This document shows positions 7,463-16,320 of a stretch of 64,000 nucleotides of DNA, one piece after another. Source of the DNA: AP-15 sp035538335 (GTDB taxonomy: Bacteria; Pseudomonadota; Alphaproteobacteria; ATCC43930; CGMCC-115725); assembly GCA_035538335.1 (NCBI GenBank), contig DATLKN010000057.1, forward strand, positions 1-64,000, given 5' to 3'. The stretch's first letter is position 1, and each line of letters opens with the position of its first letter. A program made the position numbers and the translations under genes. The notes below the pieces were generated by a model. The model saw only the letters and a list, made by a program, of their open reading frames with translations. It searched no databases and was not told the DNA's origin.

Positions 7463-10141
7463 TTGATTCGCTCGGCGCCACAGCCGGATTGCCGCAAACG
7501 CTATGCGCCGGTTGACCGCGTGATCCCCGCCGCCGTCGTCTGTCTGGTCGCCGCCGCGCGCCGTCACGCGGCCGCCTGCGCTGGGCTGTTCCTCGCCGCC
7601 GCGATCGCCGCCGGCTGGTTCGCGGCAGGCCAGCTCGCGATCAACACCGACGTCGAGCGCATGCTGCCGAACGACGTGCCGTGGCGGCAACGCGAGATCG
7701 CCCTCGACAAGGCGTTCCCGCAAAACAACAATTTGCTGGCGATCGTCATCGACGGCGCGACGCCTGAGCTGGCCGATCAGGCGGCGGCGGCGCTGGCCCA
7801 AAAGCTCGCCGAGGAGCCCCGGCTTTTCCATGATCTGCGGCGCCCGGACGGCGGCGCGTTCTTCGAGAAAAGCGGCCTCCTGTTCCTGTCGCGCAAGGAG
7901 GTCCAAGAGACGGCGCAGCAGTTGATCGACGCACAGCCGCTGCTCGGCGGGCTGGCGCACGACCCGAGCCTCAGGGGGCTATTCGATTCGCTTGCGCTGT
8001 TCGTGCGCGGCGCGGCGCGCGGCGACGTCAAGCCCGGCAAGGTGGACCCGGCGATCTCGACCCTCGGCGGCATCGTTGCGGACGTGCTCGCCGGCCGCCC
8101 GGCGCATCTGTCCTGGCAGCGCATGATCACCGGCAAGGCGCCGGCGCCGCGCGACCTGCGCCGCTTCGTGCTGACGCGGCCGGGCCTCGATTTCGCGGTG
8201 CTCGAACCGGGCGCGCGCGCCCGGGCGGAGGTGCGGCGCCTCGCGCAATCGCTCGGACTGACGCCAGCCGCCGGCGTGCGCGTCCGAATGACCGGGCCCG
8301 TCGCCCTCAACGACCAGCAATTCTCGGACCTGCAGCACGGCGCGCTGCGCTCGACCCTGCTGTCGATCGGCCTCGTCTGCGCGATCCTCTTTCTCGCCTT
8401 GCGTTCGGTGAAGCTGGTCGGCGCGATCCTGTTGACGCTGGCGTGCGGGCTCGTGCTGACCGCCGCTTTCGCGGCGGCGGCGATCGGCTCCTTGAACCTG
8501 ATTTCGATCGCCTTCGCGGTTCTCTTCGTCGGCCTTGCCACCGATTTCGCGATCCAGTTCTCGATCCGCTACCGCGACCAGCGCCATCGCCGCGGCGATT
8601 TCGCGGCCGCGCTCGACGGCGCCGGCGCTTCGATCGCGCGGGCGCTCGTGCTCGCCGCCGGCGCCACGGCGATCGGCTTTTTCGCCTTTCTGCCGACGCA
8701 TTACGTCGGAATCTCCGAATTGGGCCTGATCGCCGGCGCCGGCATGCTGATCGGCATCGTGCTCACTTTCCTGCTGCTCCCGGCGCTGCTCGCGCTGTTG
8801 CGCCCGCAGGGCGAGCCGGAGCCGATCGGCTTTCGCCGAGCCGCCGCGCTCGACGGCTTTTTGTTGCGCCATCGGCGCCGCACGATCCTCGTCGCGGCGC
8901 TGGCGGGCGCCCTCGGCCTGGCGCTGTTGCCGCGGCTGTCCTTCGATTTCGACCCGCTCGACCTCAACAACCCGAAGAGCGAGGCGGTCTCGACCCTCTA
9001 TTCGATGATGCGGGACCCGACCACCAGCCCCTACACGGCCGAGATCCTCGCCCCGTCGGTCGCCGCCGCGGCGCGGCTCGCCGACCGGCTCGGCACGCTG
9101 CCGCAGGTGGCGCAGGCGGTGTCCGTATCGAGCTATGTCCCCGAGCATCAGAAGGAAAAGCTGCAGGCGGTCTCGGACATGTCGCTGCTCCTCGGGCCGA
9201 CCTTGACGCCGATCGACACGCTGCCCGCGCCGAGCAGCCAAGAGGTGCTGCAATCGATCGGGAAATGCCGCGACGCGCTCGACAAGCTCGCCCGGAAGGA
9301 GGGGCCGAATAGCCCGTCCGCGCGGCTCGCCTCCCGCCTCGGGCAGGCGCTGGCGAAGGGCGCGGGCGTCGTGCCGGCGCTCGATGCGGCGCTGATCGCG
9401 AGCCTGCCGCGCGAACTCGACCTGCTGCGCGCGATGCTGCAGGCGCAGCCGGTGACGCAGAAGAGCCTGCCCGCCGAGCTGCGGCGGACCTGGGTGACGC
9501 CCAACGGGCAGGCGCGGGTCGAGGTGTTCCCGCGCGGCAACCCGCGCGACCATGCGGTGTTGCGGAGCTTTGTCGATGCGGTCCGTACGATCGCCCCCGA
9601 GGCGACCGGGCCGGCCGTCACGATCCAGGAATCGGGGCGGCTGATCAGCGGCGCCTTCATCGAAGCCGGGGCGATAGCCATCGCTGCGATCACTTTGCTG
9701 CTCGCGGTCGTGTTGCGGCGGCTGCGCGACGTGCTCCTGGTGATTGCGCCGCTCGCGCTCGCCGCGATCCTGACCCTGGCGACGACGATCGTGATCGGCA
9801 TGCCGCTCAACTACGCCAACATCATCGCGCTGCCGCTGCTGCTCGGGATCGGCGTCGCCTTCGACATCTATTTCGTCATCAACTGGCGGATGGGCACGAG
9901 CGCGCATCTGCAGTCGAGCACGGCGCGGGCCGTCGTCTTCAGCGCGCTGACGACGCTCTCCGCCTTCGGCAGCCTCGCGCTGTCGAGCGATCCTGGCATG
10001 TCGGACATGGGCGCGCTCTTGTCGATCTCGCTCGCCTGCACGCTCTTGTGCACGCTCTTCGTGCTGCCCTCGCTGCTCGGCCCGGCGCCGCAGCCGGAGG
10101 CCGCGGCCGTTCAGGAGGAGCGGGCCGCGAGGCTGCCGTAA
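7463..10141 (+). CDS. hpnN: HpnN, RND/MMPL-family hopanoid transporter
   Basis: An RND-superfamily membrane protein of up to 892 residues with two MMPL-type halves. Each half has an N-terminal helix, a large periplasmic loop and a bundle of helices; LFVGLATDFAIQFSIRYRD in the first half and LLGIGVAFDIYFVINWR in the second mark the conserved TM4 regions. HpnN is known to move hopanoids from the inner to the outer membrane in Rhodopseudomonas and Burkholderia. The start is uncertain: TTG at 7463 gives 892 residues, while GTG at 7520 gives 873 and places VIPAAVVCLV at the N-terminus. A stop in frame at 7448 limits any longer version. Its 3' end overlaps hpnK by 31 bp on the opposite strand. Confidence 0.92.
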   Translation: MIRSAPQPDCRKRYAPVDRVIPAAVVCLVAAARRHAAACAGLFLAAAIAAGWFAAGQLAINTDVERMLPNDVPWRQREIALDKAFPQNNNLLAIVIDGATPELADQAAAALAQKLAEEPRLFHDLRRPDGGAFFEKSGLLFLSRKEVQETAQQLIDAQPLLGGLAHDPSLRGLFDSLALFVRGAARGDVKPGKVDPAISTLGGIVADVLAGRPAHLSWQRMITGKAPAPRDLRRFVLTRPGLDFAVLEPGARARAEVRRLAQSLGLTPAAGVRVRMTGPVALNDQQFSDLQHGALRSTLLSIGLVCAILFLALRSVKLVGAILLTLACGLVLTAAFAAAAIGSLNLISIAFAVLFVGLATDFAIQFSIRYRDQRHRRGDFAAALDGAGASIARALVLAAGATAIGFFAFLPTHYVGISELGLIAGAGMLIGIVLTFLLLPALLALLRPQGEPEPIGFRRAAALDGFLLRHRRRTILVAALAGALGLALLPRLSFDFDPLDLNNPKSEAVSTLYSMMRDPTTSPYTAEILAPSVAAAARLADRLGTLPQVAQAVSVSSYVPEHQKEKLQAVSDMSLLLGPTLTPIDTLPAPSSQEVLQSIGKCRDALDKLARKEGPNSPSARLASRLGQALAKGAGVVPALDAALIASLPRELDLLRAMLQAQPVTQKSLPAELRRTWVTPNGQARVEVFPRGNPRDHAVLRSFVDAVRTIAPEATGPAVTIQESGRLISGAFIEAGAIAIAAITLLLAVVLRRLRDVLLVIAPLALAAILTLATTIVIGMPLNYANIIALPLLLGIGVAFDIYFVINWRMGTSAHLQSSTARAVVFSALTTLSAFGSLALSSDPGMSDMGALLSISLACTLLCTLFVLPSLLGPAPQPEAAAVQEERAARLP

Positions 10142-10965
10142 CCGGCGAGCCGCACGCCCTCTTCGGCGAGCCGCGCGCGCACGGCAGGGCTGAGCAGCGC
10201 CGCCAGCTCCGCCTCGTGCCGATAGTGCGGCATCAAGGCGGCGAGGCGCGGGGTGCGCTCGCTCGCCGGGTGCAGGTAAATTTCGCTCAGCCCCTCGGGC
10301 AGCTGCGGGATCAGCGCCAACAGGCGCTCCTCGACCATGCCGCCGCTCCAGGCGGTGCCGAACAGATGATCGTTGACGAGCAATCCCTCGCCTTCGAGGC
10401 GGCGGCGCAACCTCTCGACCCAGGCGGTGTAGAACGGCGCCCTGTGGCGCTCGGCCGGCCAGGCGCGGTTGAGCGGGCCGATCGGCTCGGCCGGCACGCG
10501 CACCGCCCGCATGCCGTAGTCGCGGCCGATCGCGACGATCATCCGCGAGAGAGTCGGGTGTATATGCATGTGTTTGTGCGCATTGACGTGATCGAGCGCG
10601 AGCCCGGTGGCGGCGAAGGCCTCGAACTGCGCCCGGATCTCGGCTGCGAGCGCCGCGCGCACCCGCGGCAGCAGGAAAAAGCGCAAGCCGGCGCGCAGCA
10701 TGTTGCGGTCGAATTCGCCGGAGCGGCGCAACAGCGGCGCGGCCGCCGGGCCGGCGAGCAGCGGCGCCGCATCGACGAGCGCCAGATGCAAGCCGACATG
10801 CAGGCGCGGCAGCAGCTTCGCCCGCCGCACCGCATCCGCCGCCTCCGGCGCGCCGACCATCAGGCTCGCGGTCGAGAGAATGCCGTCGCGGTGGGCCCGC
10901 TCGACCGCCTCGTTGACGGCGCGGTCGAGGCCGAAATCATCGGCCGTGACGATGAGCTGCTTCAC
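10111..10965 (-). CDS. hpnK: HpnK, hopanoid cyclitol-ether deacetylase (YdjC-like)
   Basis: A 284-residue YdjC-family deacetylase. LIVTADDFGLDRAVNEAV at the N-terminus carries the metal-binding Asp pair, LHVGLHLAL and HVNAHKHMHIHP carry the metal-binding His residues, and EIYLHPA follows. In the hopanoid pathway HpnK removes the acetyl group from the N-acetylglucosaminyl group that HpnI attaches to bacteriohopanetetrol. The GTG at 10965 (VKQLIVTADDFG) is chosen as the start. The frame does extend upstream to 11046, but those codons lie in a dispersed repeat and have no family similarity. Last gene of the hpnI-hpnJ-hpnK run. Confidence 0.9.
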   Translation of the reverse strand: MKQLIVTADDFGLDRAVNEAVERAHRDGILSTASLMVGAPEAADAVRRAKLLPRLHVGLHLALVDAAPLLAGPAAAPLLRRSGEFDRNMLRAGLRFFLLPRVRAALAAEIRAQFEAFAATGLALDHVNAHKHMHIHPTLSRMIVAIGRDYGMRAVRVPAEPIGPLNRAWPAERHRAPFYTAWVERLRRRLEGEGLLVNDHLFGTAWSGGMVEERLLALIPQLPEGLSEIYLHPASERTPRLAALMPHYRHEAELAALLSPAVRARLAEEGVRLAGYGSLAARSS

Positions 10966-10974
10966 GGCCCGAGC

Positions 10975-11051
10975 GGGATTGCTTCGTCGCCGCGCTCCTC
11001 GCAGTGGCGGCCCTTCTCCGGTGTCATTGCGAGCGAAGCGAAGCAATCTCG
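10975..11051. repeat. Dispersed palindromic repeat, family B, copy 1
   Basis: An imperfect long inverted repeat whose right arm is GTCATTGCGAGCGAAGCGAA and whose left arm reads ATTGCTTCGTCGCCGCGCTC. It fills the gap between hpnJ and hpnK. A second copy is at 37874-37952. Such elements can form RNA hairpins in the hpnJ-hpnK transcript. Confidence 0.8.
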
Positions 11052-11065
11052 CGGCAGGCCGAGGG

Positions 11066-12493
11066 CTACCCCGCCATCTCGCGGCTGCGCAGGAACTGGA
11101 AGAACTCGACCCCCTCGCGCAGCCGGCGGCGCATCATCTGCGGGCTCTTGACCATCTCGGCGACGAGCGAGGCGATCTTGCCGCTCCGGAAATAGAATCG
11201 CTTATAGAAGGTCTCGACCGACTGGAAGATCTCGGTGTGCGACAGGTGCGGGTAGTGCAAGGGCGCGATCTGCACGCCGCGCTCGTCGACGAGTTCGGCA
11301 TGCGCGGTGTCGAGCCAGCCCTCTTCGACCGCCTGGCGGTGCAGATAGGTGCCGGGATAGGGCGCGGCCAATGACACCTGGATCGTGTGCGGGTTGATGT
11401 CGGCGGCAAAGCGGATCGTCTCCTCGATCGTCTCCCTGGTCTCGCCGGGCAGCCCGAGGATGAAGGTGCCGTGGATCGTGATGCCGAGCTCGTGGCAATC
11501 CTTGGTGAAGCGCCGGGCGATGTCGATGCGCATGCCCTTCTTGATGTTGTTGAGAATCGTCTGGTTGCCCGATTCGTAGCCGACCAAGAGGAGGCGCAAG
11601 CCGTTGTCGCGCATCACCTTCAGCGTCTCGCGCGGCACGTTGGCCTTGGCGTTGCACGACCAGGTGACGCCGAGCTTGCCGAGTTCGCGGGCGATCGCCT
11701 CGGCGCGCGGCCGGTCGTCGGTGAAGGTGTCGTCGTCGAAGAACAACTCCTTCATCTGCGGGAAATAATGCTGCGCGAGGCGCACCTCCTCGGCGACATG
11801 GCCGACGCTGCGTACCCGGTAGCGGTGCCCGCCAACGGTCTGCGGCCACAGACAGAAGGTGCATTTCGAGCGGCAGCCGCGCCCGGTATAGAGCGAGACG
11901 TAGGGGTGCTTCAGATAGCCGATGAAATAGTCCTCGATTCTGAGGTCGCGCTTATAGACCTCGGTGACGAAGGGCAGCTGATCCATGTCCTCGAGGGTAG
12001 GGCGCGCCGGGTTGTGCACGCTCGCCCCGGCGGCGTTCCGCCAGCTGAGCCCGAGGATGCCGTCGAGCGGCCGGTCCTCGGCGATCTCCCGAATCGTGAA
12101 ATCGAACTCCTCGCGGGCGACGAAATCGACCGCCGGCGAGGCTTTCAGGCTGTCCTCCGGCTCGACCGCGACCTTGGCGCCGACAAAACCGATCTTGAGC
12201 GCCGGGTTCTCGTCCTTGAAGGCCTCCGCGACGCGCACGTCGGAGGCGAAGGACGGCGTCGAGGTGTGCAGCACCAGCAGCTCGTACTCCCTCGCCAGCG
12301 GCAACAGTTCGGCGAGCCCGCGCCGCGCCGGCGGCGCGTCGATCAGCCGGCTGCCGGGGACCAGCGCCGCCGGCTGGGCGAGCCAGGTCGGGTACCAGAA
12401 CGAGCGAATCTCGCGGCGCGCCTGATAGCGTGAGCCGGCGCCGCCGTCGAACCCGTCGAAGGATGGCGGATGCAGAAACAATGTCTTCATCAT
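11066..12493 (-). CDS. hpnJ: HpnJ, B12-dependent-type radical SAM enzyme for cyclitol ether
   Basis: A 475-residue radical SAM protein with an N-terminal cobalamin-binding-like domain (about residues 1-150) and the iron-sulfur motif CRSKCTFC (Cys 207, 211, 214). Further along are DDDTFTDDRPRAE, VGYESGNQTILNNIKKGM and TFILGLPGETRETIEET, all typical of HpnJ. The family is required to make the cyclitol ether from glucosaminyl bacteriohopanetetrol, a ring contraction. The ATG at 12493 is chosen because a GGAGAG ribosome-binding site lies just upstream, inside the last codons of hpnI. An adjacent ATG at 12490 is equally possible. It follows hpnI after 4 bp. Confidence 0.92.
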   Translation of the reverse strand: MMKTLFLHPPSFDGFDGGAGSRYQARREIRSFWYPTWLAQPAALVPGSRLIDAPPARRGLAELLPLAREYELLVLHTSTPSFASDVRVAEAFKDENPALKIGFVGAKVAVEPEDSLKASPAVDFVAREEFDFTIREIAEDRPLDGILGLSWRNAAGASVHNPARPTLEDMDQLPFVTEVYKRDLRIEDYFIGYLKHPYVSLYTGRGCRSKCTFCLWPQTVGGHRYRVRSVGHVAEEVRLAQHYFPQMKELFFDDDTFTDDRPRAEAIARELGKLGVTWSCNAKANVPRETLKVMRDNGLRLLLVGYESGNQTILNNIKKGMRIDIARRFTKDCHELGITIHGTFILGLPGETRETIEETIRFAADINPHTIQVSLAAPYPGTYLHRQAVEEGWLDTAHAELVDERGVQIAPLHYPHLSHTEIFQSVETFYKRFYFRSGKIASLVAEMVKSPQMMRRRLREGVEFFQFLRSREMAG

Positions 12494-12497
12494 GGGC

Positions 12498-13628
12498 CTA
12501 CTCTCCGACAACGGTCATGCGGCCATTCGGCTGGAGGCGGACGACCTGGTCCCGCCAGAAGACCGTGTTCCCGAAGAAGCTGGCGATAAACACGGCAAAG
12601 GACAAGACGTCGCGGACCAGGAGCAGAACGGCCCGGGCCGGAGCGACGCCGAGAGCGCGCGCGACGAGCCTTGCCGAGAGCCACCGCAGCAGCAACGAAA
12701 TCACAAGAAAGAGGCTCGCGGTCAAGCTGAATCCGGTGGCTGCCGCGGCGGCCGTTGCGATCGCGATGGGATAGGTTATCACGGAGCCTGCGAAACCTAC
12801 GGGCGCGATCGAGCGGTTGGTGCGCGCCCAGCGCAGCTCATGCCGCCACAAATGCGCGAGCGAAGGCTCGCAGACGCGATCCTCGACGAGATAGCGGGAA
12901 AGGCGAACCTCGAGACCGAGCTCGCGCACCGCCCTGCCGATCGCGTGGTCGTCGGCCAGTTCGTGGCGCAGCCGGGCGAGCCCGCCGATGCGCTCGAGGA
13001 CCTCGCGGCGGAGCGCCAGCGTCGCGCCGAAGCAGCCGTCTCCCCAGCCGAGCGCGGCGCCGAGCAAGGCGTTCGGCAGAAAGCCGAAATTGATGTGAAG
13101 CGCGCCGAGTTCGGACCACAGGCCGCCGCTGCCGGCGCCGGTGTAGAGGCAGGTCACGAGCCCCACCGCGGGATCTTCGAGCGGCGCCACGATTGCGGCG
13201 AGATAATGCGGCCGCACCCGCATGTCGGCGTCCGCGATTACCAGGACATCGTGGCGCGCCCGGCGCAGCATGTTCTCGAGGTTGGAGATCTTCAGATTGC
13301 TGCCGCTGACCCGCTCCTCGACGGCGAGCACGATGTCCTTCTCGGGCAGGTCGCCGATCACCGCCCGCGCCACCGGCACCGCCGCGTCGCTGTCGCGGTG
13401 AACGCCGAGCACGATCTGCGCCTGCGGATAATCCTGCTCGGCGAACGAGCGCAAATTCTCGTAGAGGCCGGGCTCGGCGCCGTGCAGCGGCTTCAGCACC
13501 GACACCGGCGGCCGCACCGCCGCTGCGGGCAGCGGCCGCCGCGCGAAGCGGCGCGCCGCCGCGGCCGAGGCGGCGAGATAGACCCAGCACGGCGCCATCA
13601 GGATCGCCAGCACGACCGCCTGCGTCAT
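12498..13628 (-). CDS. hpnI: HpnI, hopanoid glycosyltransferase
   Basis: A 376-residue family 2 glycosyltransferase anchored in the membrane. An N-terminal helix is followed by the GT-A core: PVSVLKPLHGAEPGLYENL, VLVIADADMRVRP with the DxD metal site, ELADDHAIGRAV, and LWRHELRWARTNR of the acceptor region. Two or three C-terminal membrane helices close the protein. HpnI transfers N-acetylglucosamine to bacteriohopanetetrol, the first head-group step of the cyclitol-ether branch. The start at 13628 (MTQAVVLAILMAPCW) places the membrane helix at the N-terminus. It is divergent from mlaA, with 105 bp between the two starts. Confidence 0.92.
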   Translation of the reverse strand: MTQAVVLAILMAPCWVYLAASAAAARRFARRPLPAAAVRPPVSVLKPLHGAEPGLYENLRSFAEQDYPQAQIVLGVHRDSDAAVPVARAVIGDLPEKDIVLAVEERVSGSNLKISNLENMLRRARHDVLVIADADMRVRPHYLAAIVAPLEDPAVGLVTCLYTGAGSGGLWSELGALHINFGFLPNALLGAALGWGDGCFGATLALRREVLERIGGLARLRHELADDHAIGRAVRELGLEVRLSRYLVEDRVCEPSLAHLWRHELRWARTNRSIAPVGFAGSVITYPIAIATAAAAATGFSLTASLFLVISLLLRWLSARLVARALGVAPARAVLLLVRDVLSFAVFIASFFGNTVFWRDQVVRLQPNGRMTVVGE

Positions 13629-13733
13629 CGCGGACTCGTCATTTGCTGTTGCTTTCCCATCGCGGATTGCCAACCATAGGCGGGTTCCCCTACTGCCTGC
13701 GCACACACCCTTACCCTATCCTGCGGATCGTCA

Positions 13734-14555
13734 GTGAGCCATTCGACTGCCCGGCGACGCGGCGCCGCGTGCCGCGCCATCGCAGCCGGCCTTTTGCTGT
13801 TGTCGGGCCTCGCCGGTTGCGCGACGCCGCCGGCAAACCCGGCCGCGCGCGCCGCCTTCGAAGAGACCGACGATCCGCTGGAGCCGTTGAACCGGAAAAT
13901 CTTCGCCGTCAACCAGGTCATCGACACGATCCTGCTGAAACCCGCCGCAGAAGTGTATGTTTCGGTGTTTCCGAAGATCGGGCGGGACGCGCTGCGGCAT
14001 ATGCTCGACAATTTGAAAGAACCCGTCATCGCGATCAACGACACGCTGCAATTTGAGCCGAAGCGCACCGGCATCACGCTCGGCCGCTTCGTCGTCAATT
14101 CGACGGTCGGGATCGGCGGGGCTCTCGACGTGGCCACCAAATGGGGGCTCCAAAAGCAGACTGGAGATTTCGGGCAGACGCTTTATGTCTGGGGCGTCAA
14201 GCGCAGTCCCTACCTGGTGTTGCCAATCCTCGGGCCGTCCAACCCGCGCGATGCGGTGGGCCTCGGAATGGACGCTTATATCGACCCCTTCGCCTACTTT
14301 GCCACGGCCGCGGACGCGGACCAGTTGGAGATCGCCCGCTTCGTCCTCGACGGCATCGATCAGCGCGCCCGGGTTCTCGACCAGCTCGATCAATTGCAAA
14401 AGAACTCGCTCGATTTCTATGCCCAGCTGCGCAGCCTCGTGCAGCAGAAGCGCGCCGCCGAACTGCAGCGCGGCGCCGCCCCGCCGACCCCCGAGAACTT
14501 CTACAACGTGCCGAACAAGGCGGCGCCACCGGCCCCCGGCTCAACCCGTTCGTAG
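13734..14555 (+). CDS. mlaA: MlaA/VacJ family outer-membrane lipoprotein
   Basis: A 273-residue lipoprotein with a GTG start. The signal peptide ends in a lipobox LAGC (Cys29). The mature part carries the VacJ signature: DDPLEPLNRKIFAVNQVID, RTGITLGRFVVNSTVGIGG and YLVLPILGPSNPRDAVG. MlaA is the outer-membrane part of the Mla pathway, which removes mislocalised phospholipids from the outer leaflet. Here it lies convergent with hpnM, a homologue of the periplasmic carrier MlaC, and their 3' ends overlap by 15 bp. This context suggests that the pair moves lipids, possibly hopanoids, between the membranes. Confidence 0.92.
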   Translation: MSHSTARRRGAACRAIAAGLLLLSGLAGCATPPANPAARAAFEETDDPLEPLNRKIFAVNQVIDTILLKPAAEVYVSVFPKIGRDALRHMLDNLKEPVIAINDTLQFEPKRTGITLGRFVVNSTVGIGGALDVATKWGLQKQTGDFGQTLYVWGVKRSPYLVLPILGPSNPRDAVGLGMDAYIDPFAYFATAADADQLEIARFVLDGIDQRARVLDQLDQLQKNSLDFYAQLRSLVQQKRAAELQRGAAPPTPENFYNVPNKAAPPAPGSTRS

Positions 14556-15173
14556 CGCTGCCGCGCGCCGCTCCAAGAGGCGCACCAGCCCCTGCGCACC
14601 GTCGCGCTGCAGCACCGCAACGAACTCCGACCGCCGGGTCGCCAGCTCGCTGATCGTGCCGCTCAGATAGACGTCGATGATCTGCCACGATCCGCCGGCG
14701 CCGCGGCGCATCAGGTAATTCAGGCTGATCGGCTTGCCGTCCGATTGGATCAGCCGGCTCTCGACGATGACCCCGTTCGGGTTAGGGACCGGCGCCGGCT
14801 CGACGACGAATCGCTCGCCGGAATAGCCGTCGAAGCGGCTCGCATAGGTCGAAATCGTATAGCGCGCGAAGGCGGAGGCGAGATCCTGTTGCTGCGCCGC
14901 CGGCAGATCGACCCACTGCGGCCCGATGGCGATCCGCGTCATCAGGCCGAGGTCGAAGGCGCGTTCGATCGCCGGCTGCAGCATCCGGTAGCGCTGATCG
15001 AAGCTCAAGCCCTTGGCCGCCTTCATTTCGCCGAGAAGGCTGCCATAGAAGGCCTCGATCGTCGCAGCCGGGCTGCCGGCCGGCGCCGCGGCCTGGGCGC
15101 GGGCGGGGCCGAGAGGGGCAAGGGAAACGGCGAACGCCGCAACGAAAAACAGCTTGCGTCGCGAAATCAGCAT
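14541..15173 (-). CDS. hpnM: HpnM, hopanoid-associated MlaC/Ttg2-like periplasmic protein
   Basis: A 210-residue exported protein of the toluene-tolerance/MlaC family. The N-terminus SRRKLFFVAAFAVSL with the cleavage region PARAQA looks like a twin-arginine or Sec signal. The mature domain has FDQRYRMLQPAIERAFDL, IGPQWVDLPAAQQQDLASAF and a C-terminal SWQIIDVYLSGTISELATRR, a typical MlaC fold. Hopanoid loci often include this gene as hpnM. It probably carries lipid through the periplasm, with mlaA and hpnN as partners. It is divergent from ispH, 162 bp away. Confidence 0.9.
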   Translation of the reverse strand: MLISRRKLFFVAAFAVSLAPLGPARAQAAAPAGSPAATIEAFYGSLLGEMKAAKGLSFDQRYRMLQPAIERAFDLGLMTRIAIGPQWVDLPAAQQQDLASAFARYTISTYASRFDGYSGERFVVEPAPVPNPNGVIVESRLIQSDGKPISLNYLMRRGAGGSWQIIDVYLSGTISELATRRSEFVAVLQRDGAQGLVRLLERRAAALRTG

Positions 15174-15335
15174 GGGCGCCCTGTCTGATGGTCCTGATGG
15201 GATGATCGTGCCGCGAGGCTCGTTTACACGATTGCGCGACGCCGGCGGAATGAATTGTGCGTAAGCGAGCGTGTGCGCATATATTCCCGCGGACCGCAAC
15301 GCGGCCCCGGGTTCGTCGGAGGACGAGGCGAGAAC

Positions 15336-16268
15336 ATGCGAGTGGTGCTGGCGCAGCCGCGCGGCTTTTGCGCGGGGGTCGAACGGGCGATCGAGATCGT
15401 TGAGCGGGCGCTCGAAAAATACGGGCCGCCGATCTACGTCCGGCACGAGATCGTCCACAACCGGCACGTCGTCGAGCGGCTGCGCGCCAAGGGCGCGCAT
15501 TTCGTCGACGAGATCGACGAGATCCCGCCGGGCAGCGTCACCATCTTCAGCGCCCATGGCGTCGCCAGCACGATCGAGACGCGGGCGGCAGAGCGCGGCC
15601 TGCCGGTCCTCGACGCCACCTGCCCGCTCGTCTCCAAGGTCCATATCGAGGGCCAGCGCTACGCCAATCAGGGGCGCGAGATCATTCTGATCGGCCATGC
15701 CGGGCATCCCGAGATCGAGGGCACGATGGGCCGCATCGTCGGCCGCGTGCATCTGATCTCGAAGCCCGAGGAGGTGGCGCGCCTCGAGGTGGCGGACCCG
15801 GAAAAGCTCGCCTTCATCACCCAGACGACGCTCTCCGTCGACGATACGCGCGCCGTCATCGAGGCGTTGAAGGCGCGCTTTCCGACGATCGTCGGCCCCG
15901 ATACCAAGGATATCTGCTACGCGACGCAGAACCGCCAGCGGGCGGCGCGCGAACTGGCGAAGCTCGTCGATGTTGTGCTGGTCGTCGGGGCGCCGAACAG
16001 CTCGAACTCGAACCGGCTGCGCGAGATCGCCGCGGAGAGCGGCGTCAAGAGCTACCTGATCGAGGACGCTAACGCGCTCGACGCAGCCTGGCTCGACGGC
16101 GCCTCGGCGGTCGGCATCACGGCCGGAGCCTCGGCGCCGGCCGAGCTCGTCGAGGAGGTGATCGCGCGGCTGCGCGAGGTCACCGAGGTGGAGCTCTCGG
16201 AATTGCCGGGAGCGACCGAGAACGTGCGTTTCCGCATGCCGCATCAGTTGACCGAGCCGGTCGCCTGA
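15336..16268 (+). CDS. ispH: IspH, 4-hydroxy-3-methylbut-2-enyl diphosphate reductase
   Basis: A 310-residue iron-sulfur enzyme of the MEP isoprenoid pathway. It reduces HMBPP to isopentenyl and dimethylallyl diphosphate. The three cluster-binding Cys are present: C12 in PRGFCAGV, C96 in DATCPLVSKVH and C194 in DICYATQNR. HNRHVV, FSAHGV, GHPEIEGT and SSNSNRL line the substrate site. The start at 15336 follows GGAGGACGAGGCG. It precedes hpnH by 52 bp in the same direction. The pair therefore links supply of C5 units with a hopanoid enzyme, an arrangement known in other hopanoid producers. Confidence 0.96.
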   Translation: MRVVLAQPRGFCAGVERAIEIVERALEKYGPPIYVRHEIVHNRHVVERLRAKGAHFVDEIDEIPPGSVTIFSAHGVASTIETRAAERGLPVLDATCPLVSKVHIEGQRYANQGREIILIGHAGHPEIEGTMGRIVGRVHLISKPEEVARLEVADPEKLAFITQTTLSVDDTRAVIEALKARFPTIVGPDTKDICYATQNRQRAARELAKLVDVVLVVGAPNSSNSNRLREIAAESGVKSYLIEDANALDAAWLDGASAVGITAGASAPAELVEEVIARLREVTEVELSELPGATENVRFRMPHQLTEPVA

Positions 16269-16320
16269 GCCGCTGCGCTGCGCGCGTCACCGGGTTTCAA
16301 TTTTTCAGCGAGGTTTCAGC

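Noticed and set aside
11000..11046. Longer N-terminus of HpnK starting at 11046
   Set aside because: These codons are translated from a dispersed repeat. The family-typical start VKQLIVTADDFG fits the GTG at 10965.
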